A DNA stretch of 64,000 bases from Shimia thalassica (GTDB lineage: Bacteria > Pseudomonadota > Alphaproteobacteria > Rhodobacterales > Rhodobacteraceae), in the NCBI RefSeq assembly GCF_001458215.1, contig NZ_CYTW01000005.1, positions 124,001 through 188,000 of the forward strand, in the 5' to 3' direction. The translations under genes were made by a program, and so were the position numbers. The notes under the pieces are model-generated. The model was not told the DNA's origin and ran no database searches. It saw only the letters and a program-made list of their open reading frames with translations. Each line of letters opens with the position of its first letter. Position 1 is the first letter of the stretch. This document shows positions 24,062 to 32,557 of this stretch, piece after piece.

Positions 24062-24727
24062 ATGACAGCACTGACTGGTGAAGCTCTGGAAAAGGCGCGC
24101 GCTCAGGCGCAAGAAGACGTTAGAGCACTGCGCGCACGTCAAAGCACGCTTGATAATGATTCGATTGATGTCATCCTTTCGGATGCGCGGTCCCACTATG
24201 CATGGCAGGACAAGCCTGTTTCGACAGAGTTGCTGCATCGTCTGTATGAAATTACGGCCCTGGGTCCGACGAGCATGAACACCTGCCCGGCCCGGTTTGT
24301 GTTCGTGACCTCGGATGAGGGCAAGCAGCGTTTGGCCAAGTCTTTGAAAGAAAAGAACATCGACAAGATGATGGCCGCGCCGGTCACAGCGATTATCGCT
24401 CATGATCTGGAATTCTGGAAGGAGCTGCCGTTCTTGTTCCCGCACGAAGACCGCCGTCCTCACTTTGAAGGCAAGCCAGAGCATTCCGAAGTTACGGCCT
24501 TTCGCAACGGGACGTTGCAGGGGGCCTATTTCATGATTGCAGCGCGGGCCCTTGGTTTGGATGTGGGCGCTATGAGCGGTTTTTCCAACCAGATTGTGGA
24601 CGAAGAATTTTTTGCAGGTACTTCGCTGAAATCGAATTTTCTGTGTAATCTTGGTTATGCGGACGAAAGCGCACTGTTTCAGAAACTGCCGCGTTTTCCG
24701 TTCGACAAAGCCTGCTCGTTTGCGTGA
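24062..24727 (+). CDS. RutE-like nitroreductase-family protein (malonic semialdehyde reductase type)
   Basis: A 221-residue flavin-dependent nitroreductase-fold protein. Many segments match RutE/YdfG-complementing malonic semialdehyde reductases: WQDKPVS, LGPTSMNTCPARFVFV, APVTAIIAHDLEFWKELP, TAFRNGTLQGAYFMIAARAL, GAMSGFSNQIVDEEFF and SLKSNFLCNLGYAD. It likely uses FMN and NAD(P)H. The N terminus has about 30 extra residues, rich in Ala, Glu and Arg, compared with RutE. First gene of the plus-strand operon leading to the TRAP transporter and dioxygenase. No other pyrimidine-degradation genes are present, so the true substrate may be another aldehyde or enone. Confidence 0.85.
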   Translation: MTALTGEALEKARAQAQEDVRALRARQSTLDNDSIDVILSDARSHYAWQDKPVSTELLHRLYEITALGPTSMNTCPARFVFVTSDEGKQRLAKSLKEKNIDKMMAAPVTAIIAHDLEFWKELPFLFPHEDRRPHFEGKPEHSEVTAFRNGTLQGAYFMIAARALGLDVGAMSGFSNQIVDEEFFAGTSLKSNFLCNLGYADESALFQKLPRFPFDKACSFA

Positions 24728-24734
24728 GGACGTC

Positions 24735-25193
24735 ATGGCCGGAATAAAAATGAAAACCACCGTAAAGCTTCGCGCGCATGCGGAATGCCAGTCGCATTCG
24801 CGTGCCGACATCCAGATCCGCGATCTGAGCTTTGCGATTGATGAGCCGGTCGAAAGGGGCGGGTCCAATCTGGGGCCGACACCTACGGATACCGCGATTG
24901 CGGCATTGATCGGGTGCACCAATGTCATCGGCCACAAATGTGCCAAAGCATTGGGTGTGGAAATCGGTCATCTTAGCATTGATGCTGTGTGCGATTTCGA
25001 TCGCCGTGGTGTTACGCTGCAAGAAGAGATTGAGGTGCCTTTCAGCGCAATCACGCTGAATGTTGTTTCGGATGGCGTCGCCCAACAGGAGGAGTTGGAC
25101 CGCGTTGCAGAGGAAACGGAAAAATACTGCCCGCTATCAAAGCTGTTCAAGGCTGCGGGAACCAAAGTGGAGGTTCACTGGAGCAAACTTTGA
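24735..25193 (+). CDS. OsmC-family protein
   Basis: A 152-residue OsmC/Ohr-fold protein with the two expected redox cysteines in ALIGCTNVIGHK and EKYCPLSKLF. Such proteins are thiol peroxidases or, in catabolic operons, of unclear role. ATG 24735 follows GAGGA; the longer frame overlaps the upstream gene and is not supported. It lies 7 bases after the RutE-like gene and 33 bases before the TRAP binding protein, in one operon. Confidence 0.88.
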   Translation: MAGIKMKTTVKLRAHAECQSHSRADIQIRDLSFAIDEPVERGGSNLGPTPTDTAIAALIGCTNVIGHKCAKALGVEIGHLSIDAVCDFDRRGVTLQEEIEVPFSAITLNVVSDGVAQQEELDRVAEETEKYCPLSKLFKAAGTKVEVHWSKL

Positions 25194-25226
25194 ACCTCAA
25201 CATAACATCCATCCAGGGAGGAAATG

Positions 25227-26300
25227 ATGGCTGTATTTTCAAAAGGTTTGGCGCTGAGCGCCCTGTTGGCGGGCCTGACAGCCGCGCCGGCGTTCGCAAC
25301 GGAAACGATCAAGGCCGTTGTCATTGACGGGTATCCGGCGCGTGCACTGTGGGTAAAGGAATTCTCGAACTTCTTTATCCCAGAGGTCGACAAAAAGCTT
25401 GCCGAGACCGGCAACTTCAAAATGGACTGGCAAGAAAGCTATGGCGGTTCGATTGTAAAACCCAAAGGTGTGCTTGAGGGCGTCAAATTGGGTCTGGGCG
25501 ATATCGGTATCGTCACAACGATCTTCCACTCTTCAAAACTGCCCAGCCAGGCGATCTCGGCTGTGACTCCATTTGTGGCCGCAGACTCGGTCGCTGTTGC
25601 CAAGGCCGTGGATGAGATCGCTAAAGAATTCCCGACCATGCAAAAGGAATTCGCAAAGCAAAATCAGGTCTATCTGGCGACCGGTGTTGTGTTGGACACC
25701 TATCAGGTCTTCTCAAAAGACCCGATCACATCAAGCAAGGACATCGAAGGCAGCAAGGTTGCCGGCGCGGGCATGAACCTGCGGTATCTGGAAGGCATCA
25801 ATGGTGCTGCCGGGGTACGTGGCGGTCTGACCGATTTCTACAACATGCTTGATACGGGTCTGGTCGACAAAGCCATGCTGTGGCCAGAAGCCGCCAAGAC
25901 GTTCAAAATCGCAGAGGTCGCGCCACACATGCTAGCTGTGGATCTTGGTGCCGTGAATTCCAAGACAATTACTGTGAATGCCGACTACTGGAAGAGTTTG
26001 CCTGACGAAGTCAAAACAGCTCTTCAGGACGTGGCACTGATGTATCGTGACCACGTGGCTGGTATCGCCATGGAGCGTGCTGCCGCAAGCCGTGACGCCT
26101 ATGTTGCTGCTGGTGGAACGATCACCGAAGCTTCGGCTGAAGATCGTGCTGCCTGGGCCGCTGCCATGCCGAACATCGCCATGGAATGGTCTGCAAACCT
26201 TGATGGTAAAGGCGAGCCTGGCACAGACATGCTCAAAGCCTATTTGGCGAAGCTCGAAGCAGCCGGTTACACCGGTGTGCGTGACTGGACTGCTGAATAA
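25227..26300 (+). CDS. TRAP transporter substrate-binding protein (DctP family)
   Basis: A 357-residue periplasmic binding protein. A Sec signal peptide is clear (SKGLALSALLAGLTAAPAFA, cleavage after AFA). The mature part has the DctP pattern, including SYGGSIVKPKGVLEGVKLG near the N-terminal lobe and AGAGMNLRYLEGI in the substrate-binding region. Two ATGs are adjacent (25224, 25227); the second has better spacing from GGGAGGAA. It feeds the DctQM membrane pair that follows. The ligand is probably an organic acid; in TRAP systems a conserved Arg clamps the carboxylate (candidate in NLRYLEG). Confidence 0.9.
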   Translation: MAVFSKGLALSALLAGLTAAPAFATETIKAVVIDGYPARALWVKEFSNFFIPEVDKKLAETGNFKMDWQESYGGSIVKPKGVLEGVKLGLGDIGIVTTIFHSSKLPSQAISAVTPFVAADSVAVAKAVDEIAKEFPTMQKEFAKQNQVYLATGVVLDTYQVFSKDPITSSKDIEGSKVAGAGMNLRYLEGINGAAGVRGGLTDFYNMLDTGLVDKAMLWPEAAKTFKIAEVAPHMLAVDLGAVNSKTITVNADYWKSLPDEVKTALQDVALMYRDHVAGIAMERAAASRDAYVAAGGTITEASAEDRAAWAAAMPNIAMEWSANLDGKGEPGTDMLKAYLAKLEAAGYTGVRDWTAE

Positions 26301-26332
26301 GCGCCTACTCTAAAATCGGAAAGGGCTGGAAC

Positions 26333-26893
26333 TTGGTAGTATCTGCCTTCAGAAAATTAGTTATGGGCCTTTCCAAAGCCACAAACAGCGTAGCCATAGG
26401 CGCAAATGCCGCCGGTACGTTGGTCGTGCTTGGGCTCGTCGGGATCGTAAACTTTGATGTTGTGGCGCGGGGTGTGTTCAATGCACCGTTCCTCGGTGCG
26501 GTCGAAGTCGTGCAATTCTCGATGGTGCTGATTGTGTTCTTGCAGTTGCCCGACGTGGTTCGGGTCAACCGCTTGACACGGTCGGATGGCTTTCTGGTTG
26601 TGATCGGGGTGAAATATCCCCGCTTTGCAGCCTCTCTGCGACACGTCATCGACAGCATCTCAGCCGTTTTCATGGCCTTGATCTCAATCGCGATCTGGCC
26701 GGAATTCGTCGAAATGTTAGAAACCAGAGATTACTTCGGCGTACCGGGTGTGTTCACAGCACCGTGGTGGCCCATCAAGCTGGTGATTTTCCTGAGTGCG
26801 ACTTTGTGCACTCTGATCTTTCTGCTCAAAGTTGTTCGGCCTGCTGACAAGCCGGAACTGGTGCGGGTTCCTGAACATGAGGACAAAACATGA
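26333..26893 (+). CDS. TRAP transporter small permease (DctQ family)
   Basis: A 186-residue membrane protein with four predicted spans, as is usual for DctQ (first span around AAGTLVVLGLVGIVNFDVVA; motif VVARGVFNAPFLGAVEVVQF is typical). The frame starts with TTG at 26333, preceded by GGAAAGG; an ATG at 26363 lacks a ribosome site. Its TGA overlaps the dctM ATG (ATGA). Confidence 0.88.
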   Translation: MVVSAFRKLVMGLSKATNSVAIGANAAGTLVVLGLVGIVNFDVVARGVFNAPFLGAVEVVQFSMVLIVFLQLPDVVRVNRLTRSDGFLVVIGVKYPRFAASLRHVIDSISAVFMALISIAIWPEFVEMLETRDYFGVPGVFTAPWWPIKLVIFLSATLCTLIFLLKVVRPADKPELVRVPEHEDKT

Positions 26894-28197
26894 GTCCCGT
26901 TGAAATTGGCATGGCGTCAGTCGCTGCCATCGTCTTCCTGATCTATATGGGGGTTTATATCCCTGTCGCGCTCGGGGTCGTTTCCTTTGTGTCTATCTGG
27001 TTGATGCGCGACAACTTCGATCTGGCAATGAACTTGCTGAAGATTGCGGTCGGCGACAGCGTGATGGAATACACTTTTGCCACGGTGCCGTTGTTCACCT
27101 TTATGGGGCTCGTGGTCTCAAAGGCCGGATTAGGCAGCGATATTTACGATGTCATGAGCTCGGGCTTTCGCCGCGTAAAAGGCGGAATTGGCATGGCCAC
27201 AGTTGGCGCCAATGCCGTGTTTGCTGCGGTAACGGGATCGTCGATCGCATCGGCATCGGTCTTCTCGAAGGTCTCGGTCCCGCAAATGCTGCGCTACGAC
27301 TATAATCCGCGCTTTGCTGTTGGCGTTGTGGCCGGGTCTTCGGTTCTTGGGATGATCATTCCCCCGTCGGCGATGCTTATCATCTATAGCTTTGTGGCCG
27401 AGCAATCGGTGGGCGAGATGTTCCTCGCGGGTATTGTGCCGGGGCTGATGCTGGCCGTGGCCTATGTGGCCGCGATCTGGTTCATGGGGCGGTTTTTCCC
27501 AAAGTTTGTCGGCGGTCGCCCTGCGTCCGACTATGAATTCCTGCCTTGGTCCGAAATTGCGTCAAAGACGTTGCCGACACTTGGTCTGATTTTTGTGGTG
27601 CTTGGCGGCATCTACACAGGTTGGCTGACACCCGTCGAAGCAGGTGCCACCGGATCGCTTGTGGCGCTGCTGATCGCGCTTGCGCGTCGCACGATGACCC
27701 TCAAAACCTTTTGGGAGGCGCTGCTTGAAACGGGCCATATCACCGCGTCGATCCTGTTCCTGATCACGGCCGCGTCGATCTATAGCCGCATGCTGGGTCT
27801 TGCCGGATTGCCAAATGAACTTGGGGATCTGCTGGCTGGCAGCAATGCAAGCTTCTTTATGATCATGGTGATCTACGTTGTGATGATGCTGTTCCTTGGA
27901 ACCTTGCTGGACACAGCCTCAATCATCCTGATTGTTGTACCGCTGTTCCTGCCACTCGTTGAACCAATGGGGCTGAGCCTTGTGTGGTTTGGTATCATCA
28001 CGGTTGTTGGCGCGGAAATCGGCCTTTTGACACCACCTCTCGGCATATCCTGCTTTGTGATCAAGGCAACACTCAACGACGACCGTATTTCCCTCAAGGA
28101 TGTCTTCCTCGGAGCACTTCCCTTTGCCGGGGTGATGCTTGTCGTCCTTATCCTGCTGATCCGTTTCCCGGCTCTCAGCCTCGCGATTCTGAACTAG
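26890..28197 (+). CDS. TRAP transporter large permease (DctM family)
   Basis: A 435-residue membrane protein with about 12 spans. The family motifs TGSSIASASVFSKVSVPQM and GSSVLGMIIPPSAMLIIYSF are present, as is the C-terminal LLTPPLGISCFVIKA. It forms the ion-coupled transport channel with DctQ and receives substrate from the binding protein at 25227. It overlaps dctQ by four bases and lies 9 bases before the dioxygenase gene, linking uptake with ring cleavage. Confidence 0.93.
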   Translation: MSPVEIGMASVAAIVFLIYMGVYIPVALGVVSFVSIWLMRDNFDLAMNLLKIAVGDSVMEYTFATVPLFTFMGLVVSKAGLGSDIYDVMSSGFRRVKGGIGMATVGANAVFAAVTGSSIASASVFSKVSVPQMLRYDYNPRFAVGVVAGSSVLGMIIPPSAMLIIYSFVAEQSVGEMFLAGIVPGLMLAVAYVAAIWFMGRFFPKFVGGRPASDYEFLPWSEIASKTLPTLGLIFVVLGGIYTGWLTPVEAGATGSLVALLIALARRTMTLKTFWEALLETGHITASILFLITAASIYSRMLGLAGLPNELGDLLAGSNASFFMIMVIYVVMMLFLGTLLDTASIILIVVPLFLPLVEPMGLSLVWFGIITVVGAEIGLLTPPLGISCFVIKATLNDDRISLKDVFLGALPFAGVMLVVLILLIRFPALSLAILN

Positions 28198-28206
28198 GAG
28201 GCGCAG

Positions 28207-29073
28207 ATGCGCACAGTTACCAAAGATAATATCACCGATGTTTTCGCAGCATACTTTGCAGAAGACACAGACCCTCGGACCCGCGAAGTCCTGATCGCCA
28301 TGACCCGCCATATTCATGACTTTGCCCGCGAGGTGAACCTCACCCATGACGAATGGCGCAAGGGGCTCGAGTTCCTTGAGTGGGCCGGCAAGATCACCAC
28401 ACCCGAGCGCAACGAGTTTGTTTTGCTTTCGGATGTGTTGGGCATGTCGTCTTTGGTGGATATGCAGCATTCGGTCGAAGGCGCGACCAGCTCGTCAGTG
28501 CTTGGGCCATTCCACGTTTCAAACCCGCCGGTGTTGAATATCGGTGGCGATATGAAGCGGGACTTTGAGGGTGAGGTTCTTCTGGTCGAAGGCACAATCC
28601 GCGATCTGAACGGAAACCCGATCCCCGGCGCAAAGCTGGACATCTGGCAGACAGCGCCCAACGGCATGTATTCCAGCCAGGATCCGGATCAGGATATCCA
28701 TTCGTTCCACGGTCTTATGACGGCGGATGAAAACGGTCGCTATGCGTTCACCACGGTGCGCCCCGTGAGCTATACCGTGCCGGATGATGGTCCTGTTGGC
28801 GAAATCCTGCGTGCGGCAGGGCGTCATCCGTGGCGGCCATCGCATTTGCACTACATCGCATCCGCAGATGGGTTCCGCAGCTTGGTTACCGAGGTGTTTC
28901 CGGACGATGACCCGTACCTTGACGAGGATACAGTGTTCGGTGTGCGTGATGACCTTGTCATGACCTATGTCGCCCAACCGGCTGGTAGTTTCCCGGAAGG
29001 GTTCGAGCTTTCCGGCAAGGTCGACGACGCGTATTCTCGTGTGGATTTCGATCTTATCCTTGCACCGGCCTGA
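28207..29073 (+). CDS. Intradiol ring-cleavage dioxygenase (catechol / hydroxyquinol 1,2-dioxygenase family)
   Basis: A 288-residue non-haem Fe(III) dioxygenase. The four ligands are visible: Tyr155 (APNGMYSSQD), Tyr189 (PVSYTVPDDGP), His213 and His215 (PWRPSHLHY). An N-terminal helical linker domain (residues 1-100) is typical of the catechol/hydroxyquinol branch, and EGATSSSVLGPFH recalls hydroxyquinol enzymes. It cleaves a 1,2-dihydroxybenzene between the hydroxyls. AGGAG precedes the ATG. Last gene of the TRAP operon and followed by a strong terminator. No muconate cycloisomerase or maleylacetate reductase is in the window, so the downstream route is open. Confidence 0.9.
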   Translation: MRTVTKDNITDVFAAYFAEDTDPRTREVLIAMTRHIHDFAREVNLTHDEWRKGLEFLEWAGKITTPERNEFVLLSDVLGMSSLVDMQHSVEGATSSSVLGPFHVSNPPVLNIGGDMKRDFEGEVLLVEGTIRDLNGNPIPGAKLDIWQTAPNGMYSSQDPDQDIHSFHGLMTADENGRYAFTTVRPVSYTVPDDGPVGEILRAAGRHPWRPSHLHYIASADGFRSLVTEVFPDDDPYLDEDTVFGVRDDLVMTYVAQPAGSFPEGFELSGKVDDAYSRVDFDLILAPA

Positions 29074-29124
29074 GCCTTATTAGAGGGCGTTGGTGTCCGA
29101 ACATCGCGCCCAGAATGAAACTGG

Positions 29125-29158
29125 AAATCCGCGCCACAGATTGTGGTGCGGATTTTTT
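29125..29158 (+). terminator. Rho-independent terminator after the dioxygenase
   Basis: AAATCCGCGCCACA (29125-29138) and TGTGGTGCGGATTT (29142-29155) form a 14-bp stem with one G-T wobble and a 3-base loop, running into a T6 tract. Confidence 0.9.
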
Positions 29159-29167
29159 CTGTCCTTA

Positions 29168-29202
29168 GTCAATTAATAAATCATATTTATTTATTAATTG
29201 AC
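29168..29202. promoter_or_regulatory. Long perfect inverted repeat, candidate ROK-regulator operator
   Basis: GTCAATTAATAAAT (29168-29181) and ATTTATTAATTGAC (29189-29202) are perfect 14-base arms around CATATTT. The AT-rich composition with TTATT/AATAA half-sites is typical of NagC/XylR-type ROK operators. It lies 60 bases upstream of the ROK gene. Confidence 0.65.
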
Positions 29203-29261
29203 TCGGGTCCTGTTTTCACTCAAATTGCCCGCAACGAAAGTACCGATTGGGAGGAATCGCT

Positions 29262-30485
29262 GTGGCTGACGCGTTGCAACATTTGGACGAGACGGGCGTT
29301 TCCCCTGTCTCGGCCAGTGCGCGCGGATCAAACCAGAGCGGTATGCGGGCCTATAATGAAAGGCTTGTCCTCACACTGATCCGTCAGCGGGGGGCTTTGC
29401 CCAAGGCAGAGATCGCGCGGATGACGGGCCTTTCTGCCCAGACCGTTTCCGTCATCATGCGCGCACTCGAGGCGGATGGCTTTTTGGCTAAAGGAACGCC
29501 CGTTCGCGGCAAGGTGGGCCAACCCTCTGTTCCGATGGGGCTGAAAGCGGATGGAGCCTTTTTCTTTGGTCTGAAAATTGGACGCCGCAGTCTGGAGTTG
29601 ATCCTGACCGATTTTGAGGGCGCGGTGATCAAACGCGCCCAAAGGATGCACAAGTATCCCAGCCCGAAAAACGTCCTGTCCTTTGTGAACCAATCCGTTG
29701 CGGAGATGCTGCTAGCTTTGCCGGAAGAGCATCGTACCCGCGTTGCCGGTCTTGGGATTGCGACGCCATTCCGGCTTTGGGAGTGGGCGAAATCGCTTCA
29801 GGTTGCCTCGTCCGAAATGGAGGCATGGCGCGACCACGATATCGCATCCGTGCTTTCCAAATTTTGGGACTTTCCAGTTTTCCTTCAGAATGATGCGACT
29901 GCGGCTTGTGGCGCTGAACTTGTTTTTGGCGTTCAGGACAAGCCCAAGGATTTTCTATATTTCTATATTGGGTTCTTTGTCGGCGGCGGCCTTGTTCTAG
30001 AGGGCAATCTTTATCCGGGACGCACAGGAAATGCCGCGGCCTTGGGTTCGATGCCGATGCGGGGAAAAGCACAGGGGCGACAACTGGTTGATGTGGCCTC
30101 TCTCTGTGTTCTAGAGCAAAACATGATCGCCGATGGCGGCGATGCAGACGGTCTTTGGCTGTCTTGTGAAAACTGGGATGTGCCTTCCGCGATTTTGGAA
30201 GACTGGCTTTGCGCTGCGGCAACGGGGCTGGCCGATGCCATTCAAAGCGCGACCTGCCTGATTGATGTGGAGTGTGTGCTGCTGGATGGCTGGCTGCCCT
30301 CTGACCTGCGTGCGGATCTGGTGCGTCGGGTCGAGGCGCAAGTGCATGCCGAAACTGTTGCCGGGATCGAAGCCCCAGTGGTTCGCGAAGGCACCATTGG
30401 GCCGGATGCACGTGCCCTGGGCGCGGCGAGCCTTCCTTTGTCCGAGCGGTTCCTTGTGGACCGGAATGCGTTTTTGAAAGGGTGA
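29262..30485 (+). CDS. ROK-family transcriptional regulator
   Basis: A 407-residue protein with an N-terminal winged helix-turn-helix (about residues 30-85; RALPKAEIAR region, GLSAQTVSVIMRALEADGF) and a sugar-kinase-fold ROK domain (FVGGGLVLEGNLYPGRTGNA holds the ROK signature area). The classical CxCGxxGC zinc motif is not seen. The GTG at 29262 has GGGAGG seven bases upstream and is preferred over TTG 29247. It overlaps the PfkB kinase ribosome site by ending at 30485, two bases before the kinase ATG, so both are one unit. It likely senses a sugar or sugar phosphate and controls the sugar genes that follow. Confidence 0.88.
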   Translation: MADALQHLDETGVSPVSASARGSNQSGMRAYNERLVLTLIRQRGALPKAEIARMTGLSAQTVSVIMRALEADGFLAKGTPVRGKVGQPSVPMGLKADGAFFFGLKIGRRSLELILTDFEGAVIKRAQRMHKYPSPKNVLSFVNQSVAEMLLALPEEHRTRVAGLGIATPFRLWEWAKSLQVASSEMEAWRDHDIASVLSKFWDFPVFLQNDATAACGAELVFGVQDKPKDFLYFYIGFFVGGGLVLEGNLYPGRTGNAAALGSMPMRGKAQGRQLVDVASLCVLEQNMIADGGDADGLWLSCENWDVPSAILEDWLCAAATGLADAIQSATCLIDVECVLLDGWLPSDLRADLVRRVEAQVHAETVAGIEAPVVREGTIGPDARALGAASLPLSERFLVDRNAFLKG

Positions 30486-30487
30486 AC

Positions 30488-31414
30488 ATGATTTTGTGTT
30501 GCGGAGAAGCCTTGATCGATATGATCCCGACACCGACCGAAACCGGAAGCGACGGCTTTGTGCCGCATTCGGGTGGTGCGATCTTCAACACGGCCATCGC
30601 GTTGGGACGGCTTGGCGTCCAGACCGGCATGTTGACCGGTCTGTCCACAGATATGTTTGGGCAGCAATTGACGGATGCGTTGAAATCAAGCCACGTTGAC
30701 ACGTCTTTGGTCGTGACCACAGAACGCCCGACCACGCTTGCCTTTGTGCGTCTTTTGAACGGGCATGCCACCTATAGCTTCTTTGATGAAAACACTGCTG
30801 GACGGATGCTGCAGTTTGGCGATATGCCCCAGCTGCCCGACGAGGTTTCGGCGCTTTATTTCGGCGGGATCAGCCTTGCCTGCGAGCCCGGTGCCGAGGC
30901 CTATGCGTCACTGCTCGAGCGCGAGGGCGATCGGCGTGTCGTGATGCTTGATCCCAACATCCGCCCCGGTTTCATCAAGGACATTGAGCGCTATCGTGCG
31001 CGGCTGGATCGCATGATTGCGAAATCAGATATCGTCAAAGTCTCGGATGAAGATTTGAACTGGATCCTGCCGTCTCCGCTCTCGTTGAGCGAAAAGGTGG
31101 ACTGTCTTCTTGAAAAGGGGCCTTCGGTTCTGATCCTGACACGTGGCGGCGAAGGGGCCGTGGGCGTATTGGCCGATGGCACCGAGGTACGCGTTGCGGC
31201 CAGCCGCGTCGAGATCACAGACACAGTGGGGGCGGGTGACACCTTTAACGCGGGAGTGCTCGCCAAACTGTCCGAATTGGGACTGCTTCGAAAGTCAGAA
31301 CTCAGCGTGTTGTCCGCCGAGGCACTTGAAGCAGCTCTCAAGCATGGCGCAAAGGTTGCTGCCGTGACCGTATCGCGGGCGGGGGCAAATCCCCCTTGGG
31401 CCGGAGAGCTTTAA
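30488..31414 (+). CDS. PfkB-family sugar kinase, probable fructokinase
   Basis: A 308-residue ribokinase-fold kinase. The N-terminal GEALIDMIP and GGAIFNTAIALGRLG motifs and the C-terminal TVGAGDTFNAGVLAKL (anion hole and catalytic Asp) are intact. Sequence pattern and length fit fructokinase or 2-keto-3-deoxygluconate kinase. Fructose is the product of both polyol dehydrogenases encoded at 37-39.5 kb, and no other fructose kinase is in the cluster, so fructose to fructose-6-phosphate is the best reading. ATG 30488 follows AAAGGG; the GTG at 30482 is not needed. Confidence 0.85.
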   Translation: MILCCGEALIDMIPTPTETGSDGFVPHSGGAIFNTAIALGRLGVQTGMLTGLSTDMFGQQLTDALKSSHVDTSLVVTTERPTTLAFVRLLNGHATYSFFDENTAGRMLQFGDMPQLPDEVSALYFGGISLACEPGAEAYASLLEREGDRRVVMLDPNIRPGFIKDIERYRARLDRMIAKSDIVKVSDEDLNWILPSPLSLSEKVDCLLEKGPSVLILTRGGEGAVGVLADGTEVRVAASRVEITDTVGAGDTFNAGVLAKLSELGLLRKSELSVLSAEALEAALKHGAKVAAVTVSRAGANPPWAGEL

Positions 31415-31459
31415 TCGTCACATGAATGTCACTGAGTGGGTGCATTCCTAGATAAAACA

Positions 31460-31473
31460 TGTTAGCGCTAACA
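31460..31473. promoter_or_regulatory. LacI-type operator upstream of the Entner-Doudoroff operon
   Basis: TGTTAGCGCTAACA is a perfect 14-bp palindrome with the central CG of LacI/GalR-family operators, 49 bases upstream of gap. It differs from the palindrome before smoE (43727-43740), so a different LacI protein, not encoded in this window, may bind it. Confidence 0.65.
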
Positions 31474-31522
31474 ATCTGCAAGGCTCCGCAAGTTTCCGGA
31501 TGCCGCAGCTGGAGGAAAGAAA

Positions 31523-32554
31523 ATGACTGTAAAGATTGGTATCAACGGGTTTGGCCGGATCGGCCGAGGTGTATTGCGCGCGCTGATCGAACAGAACACA
31601 CAAGACATTGACGTCGTCGCGATCAACGATTTGTCATCCGCCGAGACACTGGCACACCTGTTGAAATACGACAGCGTGCACGGGCGCCTGAAGGCTCCGG
31701 TCTCGATTGAAGGGGACATGCTGATTGTGGGGCGTCACCGCATCCACCTGACGGCTTTGCGCGACCCACAGGACCTGCCGTGGGATAACGTCGACATCGC
31801 GTATGAATGCACGGGCCTGTTCACGACACGCGAAAAAGCGGCGCTGCATCTGCAAAACGGATCGGATCGCGTGCTGATTTCGGCCCCCGGGACAGACGTG
31901 GATCGCACCGTTGTGTATGGCGTGAACCACTTTGAGCTGACTTCGGACGATGTGATTGTCTCGAACGCGTCCTGCACGACAAACTGTCTGGCGCCCGTTG
32001 CCAAGGTGCTGGATCAGGCCTTTGGCATCCGCACCGGATATATGACCACAATCCATTCATTTACGGGCGATCAACCAAGCCACGACAGCAGCCACAAGGA
32101 CCTGTACCGCGCCCGCGCTGCGTCATTGTCGATGGTGCCAACCTCGACGGGGGCTGCGCGCGCGATCTCTCTGGTGTTGCCCCAGTTGGCAGGCAAACTG
32201 GAAGGCTCTGCTGTGCGCGTGCCGACCCCCAACGTATCGCTGGTTGATCTGACTTTTGTGCCGGTGACCCCCGCAACGCGAGACGAGGTGAACGAGGCCA
32301 TCCGCACCGCAGCCCAAGGCGATCTGGCAGGCATCCTGTCGTATGAGGATGACCCATTGGTGTCGGTTGATTTCAACCACGATCCGCATTCGTCCTGTTT
32401 TGCGGCCGCCCAGACATCTGTGACCGCAGACGGGCTGATCCGGATTGTCAGCTGGTATGACAACGAATGGGGCTTTTCCAACAGAATGATCGACACAGGG
32501 CGTCACATTGGCGCTATGCTACACTCTTCTGACACCCTGAAACTAGCGAGCTAA
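31523..32554 (+). CDS. gap: Glyceraldehyde-3-phosphate dehydrogenase
   Basis: A 343-residue phosphorylating GAPDH. The NAD-binding INGFGRIGRGVLRAL, catalytic Cys in SNASCTTNCLAP, and SWYDNEWGFSNRMID are complete. It oxidises glyceraldehyde-3-phosphate released by the KDPG aldolase encoded at the end of the same operon. A GGAGGAAAG ribosome site lies just before the ATG. As first gene of gap-zwf-pgl-edd-eda it is probably a pathway-dedicated copy, with a housekeeping gap elsewhere. Confidence 0.94.
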   Translation: MTVKIGINGFGRIGRGVLRALIEQNTQDIDVVAINDLSSAETLAHLLKYDSVHGRLKAPVSIEGDMLIVGRHRIHLTALRDPQDLPWDNVDIAYECTGLFTTREKAALHLQNGSDRVLISAPGTDVDRTVVYGVNHFELTSDDVIVSNASCTTNCLAPVAKVLDQAFGIRTGYMTTIHSFTGDQPSHDSSHKDLYRARAASLSMVPTSTGAARAISLVLPQLAGKLEGSAVRVPTPNVSLVDLTFVPVTPATRDEVNEAIRTAAQGDLAGILSYEDDPLVSVDFNHDPHSSCFAAAQTSVTADGLIRIVSWYDNEWGFSNRMIDTGRHIGAMLHSSDTLKLAS

Positions 32555-32557
32555 GCC

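Noticed and set aside
29629-30771. Open frame of 380 codons on the minus strand opposite the ROK and kinase genes
   Set aside because: It spans two real genes in antisense and is highly basic and low in complexity, as expected of a shadow frame.
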